This document shows positions 54,311 to 63,578 of a stretch of 64,000 nucleotides of DNA, piece after piece; the stretch's first letter is position 1; every line of letters begins with the position of its first letter. The position numbers and the translations under genes were made by a program. Location of the stretch: positions 1 through 64,000 of the forward strand of contig JAJDXQ010000040.1 of the NCBI GenBank assembly GCA_022823185.1, given 5' to 3'. The notes under the pieces were generated by a model. The model made no database searches, was not told the origin of the DNA, and saw nothing but the letters and a program-made list of their open reading frames with translations. The DNA is from Caldilineaceae bacterium. GTDB lineage: Bacteria > Chloroflexota > Anaerolineae > Caldilineales > Caldilineaceae.

Positions 54311-55591
54311 ATGCTAGACATTCGATGGATGCGGGAAAACCGACCGGCCCTGGCAGAAGCGATGGCGAAGTTGCATGACGCAGAGGCGCCCTGGGAGCGT
54401 GCGCTGGACCTGGACGAGGAGCGGCGCGCTTTGATAAAACAGGGGGAGAGCCTGAGAGAAGAGCGCAACGCGGGGTCCAAGCGGATAGGAAATCTGTTCC
54501 GGGAAAAGAAAGCGGACGAGGCCAACGCGCTCAAACAGCGGATGGGCGAGATCGGCAGTGAAATTGCGCAGATTGACGATCAGTTGCGCCAAGTTGAGTC
54601 TTCTTTTCACGACGCGATGATGCGTATTCCCAATCCGCCTGAAGAGGATGTTCCGGTTGCGCCTGATGAAGAGGGAAACGTCGTTGTCTCGCAGTGGGGC
54701 GATTTGCCCGGCTTCGATTTTGAGCCGCAAGCCCACTGGGATCTGGGGCCGCAACTGGACATTATCGACTTCGAGCGAGGCGTTGCGACCGCGGGCAGCC
54801 GCTTCTACTTTTTGAAGGGAGCGGGCGCGCGGCTGCAGCGCGTGCTCTCGAACTGGTTTCTTGATGTTCACATTCAAGAGCACGGGTTTACGGAGCTCTA
54901 TCCGCCCATGATGGTGCGAGGGCACGCGATGGAAGGCACGGGAAACCTGCCCAAGTTCGGCGAAAACCTGTATCGCGACGCGGAAGAGGACTACTGGCTG
55001 ATACCGACTGCTGAGGTCTCGGTCACGAACTTGCACCGTGACGAGATCCTGGAGCCGGGCGCGCTGCCGCTCTACTACGTAGCCAGCACGCCTTGCTTCC
55101 GCCGAGAGAAAGTTTCCGCCGGCAAGGATGCGCGCGGGATCAAGCGCGTACACCAGTTTCAGAAAGTGGAGATGGTGAAGTTCGTTGAGCCGGCGACGGG
55201 TCGGGAGGAGCTGGAGACGCTTACGCGGGCGGCCGAGGTATTGCTTGAGCGGTTGGAGCTGCCATACCGGCGCGTCGCAATCGCGACCGGCGACTTGTCG
55301 TTCGTCGCCGCGATTAAGTACGACCTGGAAGTTTGGGCTGCGGGGTGCCAGGAGTGGCTGGAGGTCAGCTCGTGTTCGCTTTTCCGGGACTTTCAGGCGC
55401 GGCGCGCCAACATCCGATACCGGCCAAGGGAAGGCGCCAGGCCGGAATACGTCTATACGCTCAATGGCTCGGGACTTGCGCTGCCTCGTGTGATCATCGC
55501 GCTGCTTGAGAACAACCAGCGCGCCGACGGCACCATTCGGCTGCCCGAGGCGCTGGCTTCTTATCTTGGTGGTGACCTGGAAATCGGATAA
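54311..55591 (+). CDS. serS: serine-tRNA ligase
   Basis: Class II synthetase charging tRNA-Ser with serine (and selenocysteine tRNA). The 426-aa protein has the N-terminal long coiled-coil arm (about 30-105), then the catalytic domain with motif 2 TPCFRREKVSAGKDARGIKRVHQFQKVEM and motif 3 LNGSGLALPRVIIALLENNQ. TAEV (residues after YWLIP) binds serine. The ATG at 54311 (MLDIRW) is preceded by GGAGCGAGAG and follows the T-box terminator; the frame is open further upstream only inside the leader. tRNA-Ser genes follow downstream. Confidence 0.96.
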   Translation: MLDIRWMRENRPALAEAMAKLHDAEAPWERALDLDEERRALIKQGESLREERNAGSKRIGNLFREKKADEANALKQRMGEIGSEIAQIDDQLRQVESSFHDAMMRIPNPPEEDVPVAPDEEGNVVVSQWGDLPGFDFEPQAHWDLGPQLDIIDFERGVATAGSRFYFLKGAGARLQRVLSNWFLDVHIQEHGFTELYPPMMVRGHAMEGTGNLPKFGENLYRDAEEDYWLIPTAEVSVTNLHRDEILEPGALPLYYVASTPCFRREKVSAGKDARGIKRVHQFQKVEMVKFVEPATGREELETLTRAAEVLLERLELPYRRVAIATGDLSFVAAIKYDLEVWAAGCQEWLEVSSCSLFRDFQARRANIRYRPREGARPEYVYTLNGSGLALPRVIIALLENNQRADGTIRLPEALASYLGGDLEIG

Positions 55592-55818
55592 AGAAAATGG
55601 GAAGTTACGCTGTGCCGCGCGGTCTGAGGCGACGGCGCGGCAGAGTACAGGCCTATTGGGGCGCGCTGCATGTTCATTCGACTGGTGAACGACAGGTGAA
55701 CGCGAGGAGCAAACCAGGGTGGGGTCATTTGGAGTTTCGCTCCAAGGTTCCCCTGACGACTGAAGCCGACTCATTCTTTCAAAATCTAATTTGGACTGCA
55801 CCCGTGTGCCCGGTTCAT

Positions 55819-55848
55819 TTGACACTGCCTTCAGTAAGCGTTTATACT
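55819..55848 (+). promoter_or_regulatory. predicted promoter of the tRNA cluster
   Basis: TTGACA (55819-55824), 18-base spacer, TATACT (55843-55848). About 30 bases before the first tRNA. The 230 bases before it, after serS, have no gene. Confidence 0.65.
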
Positions 55849-55879
55849 GTCTGGGCTGATGGCTGGTAAGTCCTGGCCT

Positions 55880-55970
<91 letters not shown>

Positions 55971-55991
55971 GATCAGCCGACAATTGGATAT

Positions 55992-56087
<96 letters not shown>

Positions 56088-56088
56088 A

Positions 56089-56162
56089 GCGCCAGTAGCT
56101 CAGTGGATTAGAGCATCGCCCTGCGGAGGCGAAGGTCGCAGGTTCGAGTCCTGCCTGGCGCG
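56089..56162 (+). tRNA. tRNA-Arg(GCG)
   Basis: Acceptor GCGCCAG pairs CTGGCGC; D arm GCTC/GAGC; anticodon stem TCGCC/GGCGA with loop CTGCGGA gives anticodon GCG, reading CGC/CGU. T arm GCAGG-TTCGAGT-CCTGC. Discriminator G; no encoded CCA. Most bacteria use ACG (inosine) for this box, so GCG is unusual. Confidence 0.9.
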
Positions 56163-56180
56163 CACAAACCCTTGGGACAG

Positions 56181-56207
56181 AACCTCCGAACGGAGGTTTT
56201 CTGTTTT
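56181..56207 (+). terminator. terminator of the tRNA cluster
   Basis: AACCTCCG / CGGAGGTT (56181-56198) with a 2-base loop, followed by TTCTGTTTTT. Strong hairpin and T-rich tail just after the tRNA-Arg gene. Confidence 0.7.
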
Positions 56208-56298
56208 TCTGGACCGATGCCTCAATGCCCGGCGTGGTGACGAACTTTCATAGGGTTGAAACCAGCTGTACAGGTCGTAAAGTCAGGAGGACTTTGGT

Positions 56299-58674
56299 AT
56301 GGACATGGGATCCGACGAACTGCTGAGGAGACTCGGCCAAGGCGAGTCGATTGCTTTGCTGTGTCAAGAAGGAAACATCTCGCGGACGGAGTTTGACTGC
56401 TGGTGGCAAGCCGAAATCAAGCGGCGAACTCCTCGCCCTGGTGGCGACCTGCAGACCGATGTAAACGCGGAGACACGCATTGTCCGCAATCGCTGGGGCG
56501 TCCCGCGCATCTTTGCGCAAAGCGACGAAGACCTCTTTTTTGGTTTTGGATATGCGATGGCGGAGGACCGGCTGTTTCAGTTGGACTATCTGCGCCGGAA
56601 GGGCCAGGGGCGGCTGTCCGAAATTCTGGGGAGTGACGGCGTGCAGCTGGACACGATCGCGCGAATCGTTGGCCTCAATCGGATCGCGGCGGCGGAGTGG
56701 GAGGCAGCGCCCGAGGAGACGCGCGGACTGGTAGAGAGCTTCAGCTGCGGGATCAACGCGCTGATTGATCAGTCGGGCGACAATCTCCCTATTGAATTTG
56801 CACTGCTGGACTATGAGCCGGAGCCATGGCGACCGGTCGACTGTCTCGCGATCGCGGCTGAGTTTCGATACTATCTGACCGTACGATTTCCCGTGATTGT
56901 CGGGCCGGAGCTGGCTCGGCAGGCGCTCAATGACGAGGCGCTGTATCGCGCGTTTCTGACCGGGGAAGCGGATGAGGAGAGCATCCTGCCGGCCGGCGCG
57001 TATCCGAGCTCGCGGGCAGGCATTTCCCCGGTCGGCGCCAGCGTGGGCGATCCCCACGAAGGCGAAGGGAGCAATAACTGGGTTGTTGGCGGAGCCCGCA
57101 CGAATTCCGGGCTGCCGATGGTGGCCAGCGACCCTCACATTGCCTTTGCAGCGGTCTCGTGCTGGTATGAGGTACACCTGACGGGGGGCAGCTTTGACGT
57201 GGTGGGGATGGCCTATGCAGGCATGCCGGCAGTGATGTTTGGCCGGAACAGAGATGTTGCCTGGGGCATCACGAACAACATCTGCTCGCAACGGGACCTG
57301 TACCAGGAGCGTACGGAACCGGGCCGGCCAGGTTTCTTTCTATTCGACGGAGAATGGGAACGGGCGAAGACCTTGGAAGAGACAATCGAGGTGAGAGGGG
57401 CGGAGCCTGTAAAGAAGACGGTCCGCTTCTCCCGGAACGGCCCGATTGTAGACGAGATTCTGCCGCCGGAGGCGGAAGGAACCGGCCCTGTCTCGCTGCG
57501 CTGGCTCGGCCACACCCGTTGCGGCTGGCTTTCCTCTCTGCTGGGAATCGACCGGGCCGACTCGGTCCCGGCGTTGCGCGAGGCGACGCGCGGCTGGCGG
57601 GCGCCCACCTGGAGCATGGTGTTTGCGGACAAGGAGGGGCATTTCGGCTACCAGGCTGTCGGCGCGATTCCTGTGCGAACGCAATGGGAGCGGGGATACC
57701 GGCCCGGCTGGGATCCTGCCCACCAGTGGCAGGGCCTCATTCCGTTTGAAGCGATGCCCCGCCTTGAAGACCCGAACCGGGGATGGATCGTCACAGCAAA
57801 CAATCGTGTTGCGGGAGATGACTTTCCTTATCCGCTGTCAGGAACCTGGGCAAGCGGCCACCGGGCCCGTCGAATCCGCCAAATGATCGAAGCGCGGGAC
57901 AATTTCACCAAACAGTCTTTCGCGGAGATGCAGCTGGATACACGCGCGCTGCGAGCCGAAGAAACAGTTCCCGGCGTACTTGCCGTTCTACAGGAGAGCG
58001 GCGATGCCCGCATTTTGGAGGCGGCCGGCTATCTCCAGGAATGGGACTTCAACATGTCTCCCGACTCGGTGGCGGCTTCGATTTTCGAAGTATTCCACAA
58101 TAAGTGGGCCCTCCGGATTGCCGAAGAGAGGTTTGACAGCATTCTGGCGGCTGCGCTCGCGGGACAGTGCGGCGGCTTGGCAGGTAGCCTGATCCACCAG
58201 GACCCTGCCGGCTGGTTCAAAGGAGGGGACCGAGAGGCCGCGATTGTGGAAGCGCTGGAGGCCGCGCTGACGGAGATCGAGGTGCGCCTGGGCCCTGATA
58301 TGTCAACCTGGAAGTGGGGGGCGCTGCACAAAGTTCAGTTGCGCCACGTCTTGTCGGAGCGGGGGGATTTGGGGGGCCTGCTGGATCGCGGGGGTCTTCC
58401 CGTCGGCGGCAGCGGCGTGACGGTATGCAACACCGGCTTCGACCCGAACTGGGGGGCCCTGATGGGAGCCAACTACAGGTTGATCAGTGATTTGGGCGAG
58501 GATGGCATGTGGGCAGTAGAGTCTCAAGGCCAGTCCGGGCATCCTGGATCGCAACATTACTGCGACCAGTTGGAGGAATGGCTGGCGGGCCGCTACCACT
58601 TCCTCGGCTTTGAGGTTGCGGGTGAACCTGAAGAAGGCGGTTCCGTGCGTGCGTTGCGCCCCTCGGCGCCTTAG
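56299..58674 (+). CDS. penicillin acylase family N-terminal-nucleophile hydrolase
   Basis: A 791-aa Ntn hydrolase that should be cut autocatalytically into alpha and beta chains. The nucleophile Ser258 lies in GEGSNNWVVGG, the family cleavage site; SDPHI and RNRDVAWGITNN follow. Family members act on beta-lactams, acyl-homoserine lactones or other amides. Instead of the usual signal peptide the protein starts with about 45 residues (GSDELLRRLGQGESIALLCQEGN), helical and HTH-like, so it is probably cytosolic. AGGAGG lies 8 bases before the ATG. Monocistronic after the tRNA cluster. Confidence 0.88.
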   Translation: MDMGSDELLRRLGQGESIALLCQEGNISRTEFDCWWQAEIKRRTPRPGGDLQTDVNAETRIVRNRWGVPRIFAQSDEDLFFGFGYAMAEDRLFQLDYLRRKGQGRLSEILGSDGVQLDTIARIVGLNRIAAAEWEAAPEETRGLVESFSCGINALIDQSGDNLPIEFALLDYEPEPWRPVDCLAIAAEFRYYLTVRFPVIVGPELARQALNDEALYRAFLTGEADEESILPAGAYPSSRAGISPVGASVGDPHEGEGSNNWVVGGARTNSGLPMVASDPHIAFAAVSCWYEVHLTGGSFDVVGMAYAGMPAVMFGRNRDVAWGITNNICSQRDLYQERTEPGRPGFFLFDGEWERAKTLEETIEVRGAEPVKKTVRFSRNGPIVDEILPPEAEGTGPVSLRWLGHTRCGWLSSLLGIDRADSVPALREATRGWRAPTWSMVFADKEGHFGYQAVGAIPVRTQWERGYRPGWDPAHQWQGLIPFEAMPRLEDPNRGWIVTANNRVAGDDFPYPLSGTWASGHRARRIRQMIEARDNFTKQSFAEMQLDTRALRAEETVPGVLAVLQESGDARILEAAGYLQEWDFNMSPDSVAASIFEVFHNKWALRIAEERFDSILAAALAGQCGGLAGSLIHQDPAGWFKGGDREAAIVEALEAALTEIEVRLGPDMSTWKWGALHKVQLRHVLSERGDLGGLLDRGGLPVGGSGVTVCNTGFDPNWGALMGANYRLISDLGEDGMWAVESQGQSGHPGSQHYCDQLEEWLAGRYHFLGFEVAGEPEEGGSVRALRPSAP

Positions 58675-58699
58675 GTCCTGGAGCGCCGAGGGGTGAAGT

Positions 58700-59581
58700 T
58701 CAAGATCCCTTGGCGGCTTTGATGTGGCTGTGAATCTGGTCGCTGAAGCGGTATTCGCTGTTGTCTTCAGGTTCGTAACCTATAACCTTGCGTGCGTTGA
58801 CGATACTCCAAAAGGCTTGGGAGTTGCCACTGATGCCATAGAAGACCTGGAAAGGCACGCCTTCTTCGTCGCTGATGTCCTCGGTCTCGATACTCTTGAT
58901 GAATAGCTGCTGCAGGTCTCGCTGGCTGATATAGACGCCCAGACCGCGGATCATGCGGCGCAGGTCTCCCGGCTCGATCCTGTCTATGTCATCTTCCCTC
59001 GGTCCGCCGATACGAACCTGGACATTTTCGAGACGGTTGGGGGCGCTGTTCTCGACGTCTACGCCGCGGAACTGCATGCGGCCGACCGCAAAGACGAACC
59101 CCAGGTGTTCGTATGCCTCCTTTGCCCAGCCGTAGAAGTTATCGGAAAACGGCCTCATCTCCGGGGTGACGATGTCCCACTTTTTGTCCAGAATCAGCGG
59201 CTCGTAGTAGTCTGCCGCATGGTTGGAGCTGGCGGCCACCACACGCCGCACGCCCTCCTCCTGCGCAGTCTGGTAGACGTGGAAGGCCATTTCCACGTTG
59301 GCCAGCTCGGCGTAGAAGTCCTGTACAGGGTCGGATTTGTCTTCGGCGCGGGTGAAGCCGAGGTGGACGACGGCGTCGGCGCCGCGAAAGTGATCCCGGT
59401 AGGCATCCCGGTCGCGCTGCGTCAGGTCGGCGATTTGAACGCCATTCACTTCGTTGCCGTCGCGGTCGGTTGTTCGGACATCCAGCAGTGTCAGGTCATA
59501 TCGCTTGCGAAAGGCGGGCAGGAGCAGGCTTGAGATGTATCCTGACGCGCCTGTAATCACGACCTTTCTTTTTTCACTCAT
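58700..59581 (-). CDS. NAD-dependent epimerase/dehydratase family, uronate-dehydrogenase-like
   Basis: A 293-aa short-chain reductase. Nucleotide site ITGASGYISS (third Gly of GxxGxxG is Ser) and DVRTTD after strand 2; catalytic YGWAK (Y-x-x-x-K) and AASSNHAADYY before it. The SSNH motif and the C-terminal RKVIGYEPEDNSEY resemble uronate dehydrogenase, which oxidises glucuronate or galacturonate. UDP-sugar epimerase is an alternative. It starts at ATG 59581, overlapping the DinB gene stop by 4 bases (ATGA). Confidence 0.8.
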   Translation of the reverse strand: MSEKRKVVITGASGYISSLLLPAFRKRYDLTLLDVRTTDRDGNEVNGVQIADLTQRDRDAYRDHFRGADAVVHLGFTRAEDKSDPVQDFYAELANVEMAFHVYQTAQEEGVRRVVAASSNHAADYYEPLILDKKWDIVTPEMRPFSDNFYGWAKEAYEHLGFVFAVGRMQFRGVDVENSAPNRLENVQVRIGGPREDDIDRIEPGDLRRMIRGLGVYISQRDLQQLFIKSIETEDISDEEGVPFQVFYGISGNSQAFWSIVNARKVIGYEPEDNSEYRFSDQIHSHIKAAKGS

Positions 59582-60108
59582 TCTTGGCTCCACATGCGTT
59601 GAATTGTTTCTCGATGTTCGGCATAGTGGCCGAAAGTGTTGCCGGCGATGCGCCAAAGAATCGGTGTATCTCCATCGGGCCGCCGGTCCTGGGGCTGAAA
59701 ATCATCATAGGGTCGAAGCAGGTCGTCGTCAGACAGTTCGGCGATCGCGGCGAGGGCATCCCGGTGCGCACTGTCCAACTCTGCCAGAACGTCCTCCAGA
59801 GGGAAGTCCTTGTTTCGCTGGTGGATGAGAAGGTTCATGCGCTCGATGCCAGTGGTATGCGGCGCCGCGCCTTCAGGCAATCCCATTGGGGGGTAGCGAG
59901 GCTGCTTTCTCAACAAGGCTGCCAGCCCTCGCGCCCAAGCCGCCAAATGGGCGAGTTCATCCTTGACCGACCAGCCCTCTGCCCCAGGCGCGGTCATTTG
60001 CTCCGTATCCAGTTCGGAAAGCACGGCTTGCAGCGCTTCCCATTCCTTCTCAGTTCTTTGGAGAACCTCTTTCACTGTAGGCGGTGGGGAGGAAGCGTGT
60101 CCTGACAT
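59578..60108 (-). CDS. DinB-superfamily four-helix protein (ClbS/DfsB-like)
   Basis: A 176-aa four-helix-bundle protein of the DinB/mycothiol-transferase fold, closest in pattern to DfsB/ClbS-like members: GWSVKDELAHLAAWARGLAALL (helix 2 with the first metal His) and IAGNTFGHYAEHRETI (final His pair). Such proteins act as metal-dependent thiol transferases or protective hydrolases. The start at 60108 (MSGHASS) is chosen because the frame beyond it only shadows the UPF0182 gene end. Coupled to the reductase gene by a 4-base overlap. Confidence 0.8.
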   Translation of the reverse strand: MSGHASSPPPTVKEVLQRTEKEWEALQAVLSELDTEQMTAPGAEGWSVKDELAHLAAWARGLAALLRKQPRYPPMGLPEGAAPHTTGIERMNLLIHQRNKDFPLEDVLAELDSAHRDALAAIAELSDDDLLRPYDDFQPQDRRPDGDTPILWRIAGNTFGHYAEHRETIQRMWSQE

Positions 60109-60214
60109 GATTGGAATGCCTATGGGTTGGACAGTCCTCCCGCGGCAAGCTACGCGCTGTCGCCAGAAGCTGGCCGCGCAGGGACTGTCGTTTCTGCGGT
60201 TTCCGAGTCCGGCT

Positions 60215-63178
60215 TTATCCCGAGCTCTGTTCTGCTGCCGGTGTTGGCGTTGGCAAAGGCTCCGGGGTCGGTTCTGGCGAGGCGCCGCTAATCTCCACCA
60301 TGCGCTCCAGTACCTGTTCCAGCGCGTCCAGCTCGGCCCCGTAGGAAGCCCAGTCACCTGACAGCAAGGCGCTTTGCGCCTGTTCGTAGCGGCGGTTTGC
60401 CTCCAGAATCAGCTCCTCCAGAGTTGATCCTGTCAGGCTGGCCGGCGCAACTTCTCTATCCGGCGAAGCAACCTCGGTCGGCAACTCTGAGGCTCCTGTC
60501 GTCGCGAGCTCAGCGAGTTTGGTGTCGGCCAGAATGTTCGGGCCGAACAGGTCTGCCAGGGCCAGACCGAGGTTTTCGGCCATGATGACTCGGTCGGACG
60601 TTGCGAGGATCACCCGCTTGAGTTCTGGAATCTTGCCGGTCGCCGCCTGCAAGTAGAGCGGCTCAACGTAGAGCAAGCTCTCGCCGATGGGGATAACGAG
60701 CAGGTTGCCCCGAATCACCTGGCTGCCCTGCTGGTTCCACAGGCTGAGGAGAGAGCTTATGTCCGGATCCTGGTCGATGCGCGCCTCAATCTGCTTTGGG
60801 CCGAACACGAGTGAGTCCTTGCCAAAGCGGTAGACGAGCATTTCGCCGTACTTCTCCGGGTCGTTCTGGGCGGCCAGCCAGGAGATCATATTTTCGCGAT
60901 TCGCCGGTGTAAAGGGAAGGATCTGGATGAAGTCCAAATCTTCGCTGCCGGGAAGTTGCATGAGCACGTAGTAGGGCTCCATCGGCCGTGACTGGTTGTC
61001 GAAGATTTCTTCCGGCCACGCCCACACATCCTCCCGATTGTAGAAATCGGTGGGCTCCGTCATCTGGTAGGTGCGGAAGACACTGGCCTGAATGCTGAAC
61101 AGGTCATTGGGGTAACGAATGTGCGCGTTCAGGTCGGCCGGCATCTCATCGAACGGGGTGAAGAGAGCAGGGAAGATGCGGGCGTAGGCTGCCGCGATCG
61201 GCTCATCCGGTTCGACAAGATAGAAGTCCATCTCTCCGGTATAGGCATCGATGATTATTTTGACAGGATTGCGAATGTAGTTGAAACCGGGAGGAACGGT
61301 TCTGGTGCCAAACTGGCTTGGTTCGCTATAGGGGAAGCGTCCGCTGACAGTGTAGGCGTCCAGGAACCAGTAGAGGTTTCCGTCTCCGCCTACGACGATA
61401 TAGGGGTCGGAGTCGAAGCGCAGGAAGGGGGCGACCTCGAGCGTGCGTTGCAGGATGTTCCGTCTCCAAAGCAGCTGGCTTTCGGGCGTCAACTCCTGGC
61501 TGATGAACAGGTTGATATCGGCGAACTGGATGGCAAACGCGAGACGGGGGAGGAAGCCTCCAATGTTGATTCCGGAGTCGCCTTCAAAAGTCGTAAAGAC
61601 GTTGCCTCCTTCGCCGCGCGGGTAGTCAAACTCTTCAGTTTCGGTCTTGACAATCACATATTCGTTCGTCCGTTCACCGAAATAGATCTGCGGGCGCGAG
61701 ACCTCAAGAATCCCCTGAACGGGAAGGTCCTGGAGGACAAAGGTAGGCAGGCCGTCGGGCGTGATTTCCGCGACGGGCGAAGCGGCAACGCCATAGCCGT
61801 GCGTGTAAACGAGTTTGCGGTTTACCCAGGTCTGGGCAGGCTGCTCCAGCTGCTCCGGAATCAGCTCCCGGGCGGAGAGCATAAGCTGGCGCCTTTCGCC
61901 GCCGACGTCATAACGGTCGATGTCGATGTCGGTGAACTGGTACTGTTGTCTCAGGGCCTGGACCTGGTTGTAGGTCTGGAGGAGTGGACGGTAGTCCCAC
62001 AAGCGGATATTGGTGATCGTGTCGGGCTGTTCCAGCAGCTCGTCACCGGTCAGCTCGCTTTCCGCATCGAAGTTCTGGTTGACGATGATGTCAAGCCCAA
62101 AGGCCGCCCGTGTAAAGTCAATGTTGTGCGCGATGAACTCCCGTTCACGAGTGAACTCATTCGGGTTGACTTGAAAGCGTTGGACGAGATTCGGGTAGAT
62201 GTTGCCGGCCAGGGCGGAAATCGCGATCCAGCCGACGAGAACGACCACGATGGCGCGCCATGCCTGCTGAAGAAAGACATTGACGAGCAGGAGCACGGCT
62301 GCAAAGATCGTGACAAATACCAGAATGGTGAATGCAGGGAGTTGAGCGTGAACGTCGGTGTAACCGGCGCCGAACACGGCCCCGCGCGTGCTGTAGACCA
62401 GTTCCAGCGCGTCAAGACGGTACTGCCAGGCGATCAGGAGCAGGATCAGTGCGCCAAGGAAGCTGAGGTGGGCGCGAACGGAAGCGGGAGCGCCCCAGCC
62501 GCGCCAACCGATGCCGCTGGCGAGGCCGGTCGCGATCAGTGTAATCACGAAAGTAGTCATCAGCCAGCCGCGCAGAAATTGCCATATCGGCAATGTAAAC
62601 AGGAAAAAACTGACGTCACGGTTGAATATGGGGTCAATCCTGCCAAACGGCTGCTGGTTGAAATAGAGAAGCAGTTCCTCCCATGCCGAGGAGGCCCCCG
62701 TCCCCATGAAGAAGGCGAAAAAGGCGCCGACAAGCAAAATGACAGGCGTGAGACGGACCCCTACGGCCTCAATGGCTTCCATGACCGGTGTGTCAGCCAG
62801 CCCTTGGGGGTTCAAGCGGCGGACCAGCAGGACATTGACGACAAAAATCAGCCAGAAGGAGACGGCGCCGGCCGCGAAGAGACCAAGGGAAGCGCCGATG
62901 CGGGTGAAGAAAACCGATGTTAGTTTGAGGCTGTCATACCACAACCAGTCCGTGTAGAATCCGAGAACTGTATTGAACAAGATGAGCGCAAGGAACGGCA
63001 CAAGCATCCACCAGAGTAGACGGCCGCCGCCCCCTTGCCCGCCGTTCCCTCCCCCTCGGCGAGGCGTCTCCGTCCCGCCGGGCCCGTTGTCATCGTGCAG
63101 AAGCTCTTCTTCTATCTGCTCCCAGTCATCTTCATCCAGGTTTTCCAACAGTTCATGAAATGGTTTGCGTTCAGCCAT
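60215..63178 (-). CDS. UPF0182 family large membrane protein
   Basis: A 987-aa protein of UPF0182, found mainly in Actinobacteria, Cyanobacteria and Chloroflexota; function unknown. The N-terminus is very acidic (ELLENLDEDDWEQIEEELL), followed by seven membrane helices (about 55-330) and a large extracytoplasmic domain (RPQIYFGERTNEYVIV, NPVKIIIDAYTGEMDFYL, YVEPLYLQA signatures). It ends in a Pro/Thr/Glu-rich low-complexity tail (SPEPTPEPLPTP). Length fits the family. The ATG at 63178 is preceded by an AAGGAAAAGG-like site. Single gene. Confidence 0.92.
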   Translation of the reverse strand: MAERKPFHELLENLDEDDWEQIEEELLHDDNGPGGTETPRRGGGNGGQGGGGRLLWWMLVPFLALILFNTVLGFYTDWLWYDSLKLTSVFFTRIGASLGLFAAGAVSFWLIFVVNVLLVRRLNPQGLADTPVMEAIEAVGVRLTPVILLVGAFFAFFMGTGASSAWEELLLYFNQQPFGRIDPIFNRDVSFFLFTLPIWQFLRGWLMTTFVITLIATGLASGIGWRGWGAPASVRAHLSFLGALILLLIAWQYRLDALELVYSTRGAVFGAGYTDVHAQLPAFTILVFVTIFAAVLLLVNVFLQQAWRAIVVVLVGWIAISALAGNIYPNLVQRFQVNPNEFTREREFIAHNIDFTRAAFGLDIIVNQNFDAESELTGDELLEQPDTITNIRLWDYRPLLQTYNQVQALRQQYQFTDIDIDRYDVGGERRQLMLSARELIPEQLEQPAQTWVNRKLVYTHGYGVAASPVAEITPDGLPTFVLQDLPVQGILEVSRPQIYFGERTNEYVIVKTETEEFDYPRGEGGNVFTTFEGDSGINIGGFLPRLAFAIQFADINLFISQELTPESQLLWRRNILQRTLEVAPFLRFDSDPYIVVGGDGNLYWFLDAYTVSGRFPYSEPSQFGTRTVPPGFNYIRNPVKIIIDAYTGEMDFYLVEPDEPIAAAYARIFPALFTPFDEMPADLNAHIRYPNDLFSIQASVFRTYQMTEPTDFYNREDVWAWPEEIFDNQSRPMEPYYVLMQLPGSEDLDFIQILPFTPANRENMISWLAAQNDPEKYGEMLVYRFGKDSLVFGPKQIEARIDQDPDISSLLSLWNQQGSQVIRGNLLVIPIGESLLYVEPLYLQAATGKIPELKRVILATSDRVIMAENLGLALADLFGPNILADTKLAELATTGASELPTEVASPDREVAPASLTGSTLEELILEANRRYEQAQSALLSGDWASYGAELDALEQVLERMVEISGASPEPTPEPLPTPTPAAEQSSG

Positions 63179-63578
63179 ACCTTTTCCTTGTCGATTAGGT
63201 GGGACAGTTGCCGGTTCAGTATGCCCTGTTCAGCGTAGGGTTCGAGGCTGGTCGAGATTCCGGCGCAAATGAACGTCCCCACATCTGCTGCCGGTATTAT
63301 ACCAGAACTTCCCTCATTCGGCGCGGCGTGTCTTGGACAAGATGCAGAGGGCAGGATGGCGGATTCCGGCGCGTGTGCGGAAGGGGTAAGTCGGTGGTCT
63401 GCGCCGGTCGTCGCGTCGGGATCAACGATGGGGGGAATCCGGCCCAAGGTTGTTCCAGGCGCTGCTCTGAACATGGGCAAGACCTTCAGTGCCTCTGAGT
63501 ACTGATTCAGCACCTCTGTACGTGCATGTTATACTCTGCGCATCTCCCTCATACAAGCCCTTCTCTTTCCCAATATCT
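63179..63578. other. intergenic between divergent UPF0182 gene and right-end gene
   Basis: 400 bases without a supported gene; the overlapping plus-strand frames have no domain. It holds the promoters of both neighbours. A TATACT at 63530-63535 is a possible -10 for the rightward gene (weak -35 TTCAGC at 63506-63511, 18-base spacer). Confidence 0.4.

Noticed and set aside
54314-55825. 503-aa minus-strand open frame
   Set aside because: Antisense shadow of serS, no domain.
56248-57291. 347-aa minus-strand frame
   Set aside because: Antisense shadow of the penicillin-acylase-family gene.
61121-62923. 600-aa plus-strand open frame
   Set aside because: Exact antisense of the UPF0182 gene; long only because of GC-rich codon use. 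Translation is charged and domain-free.
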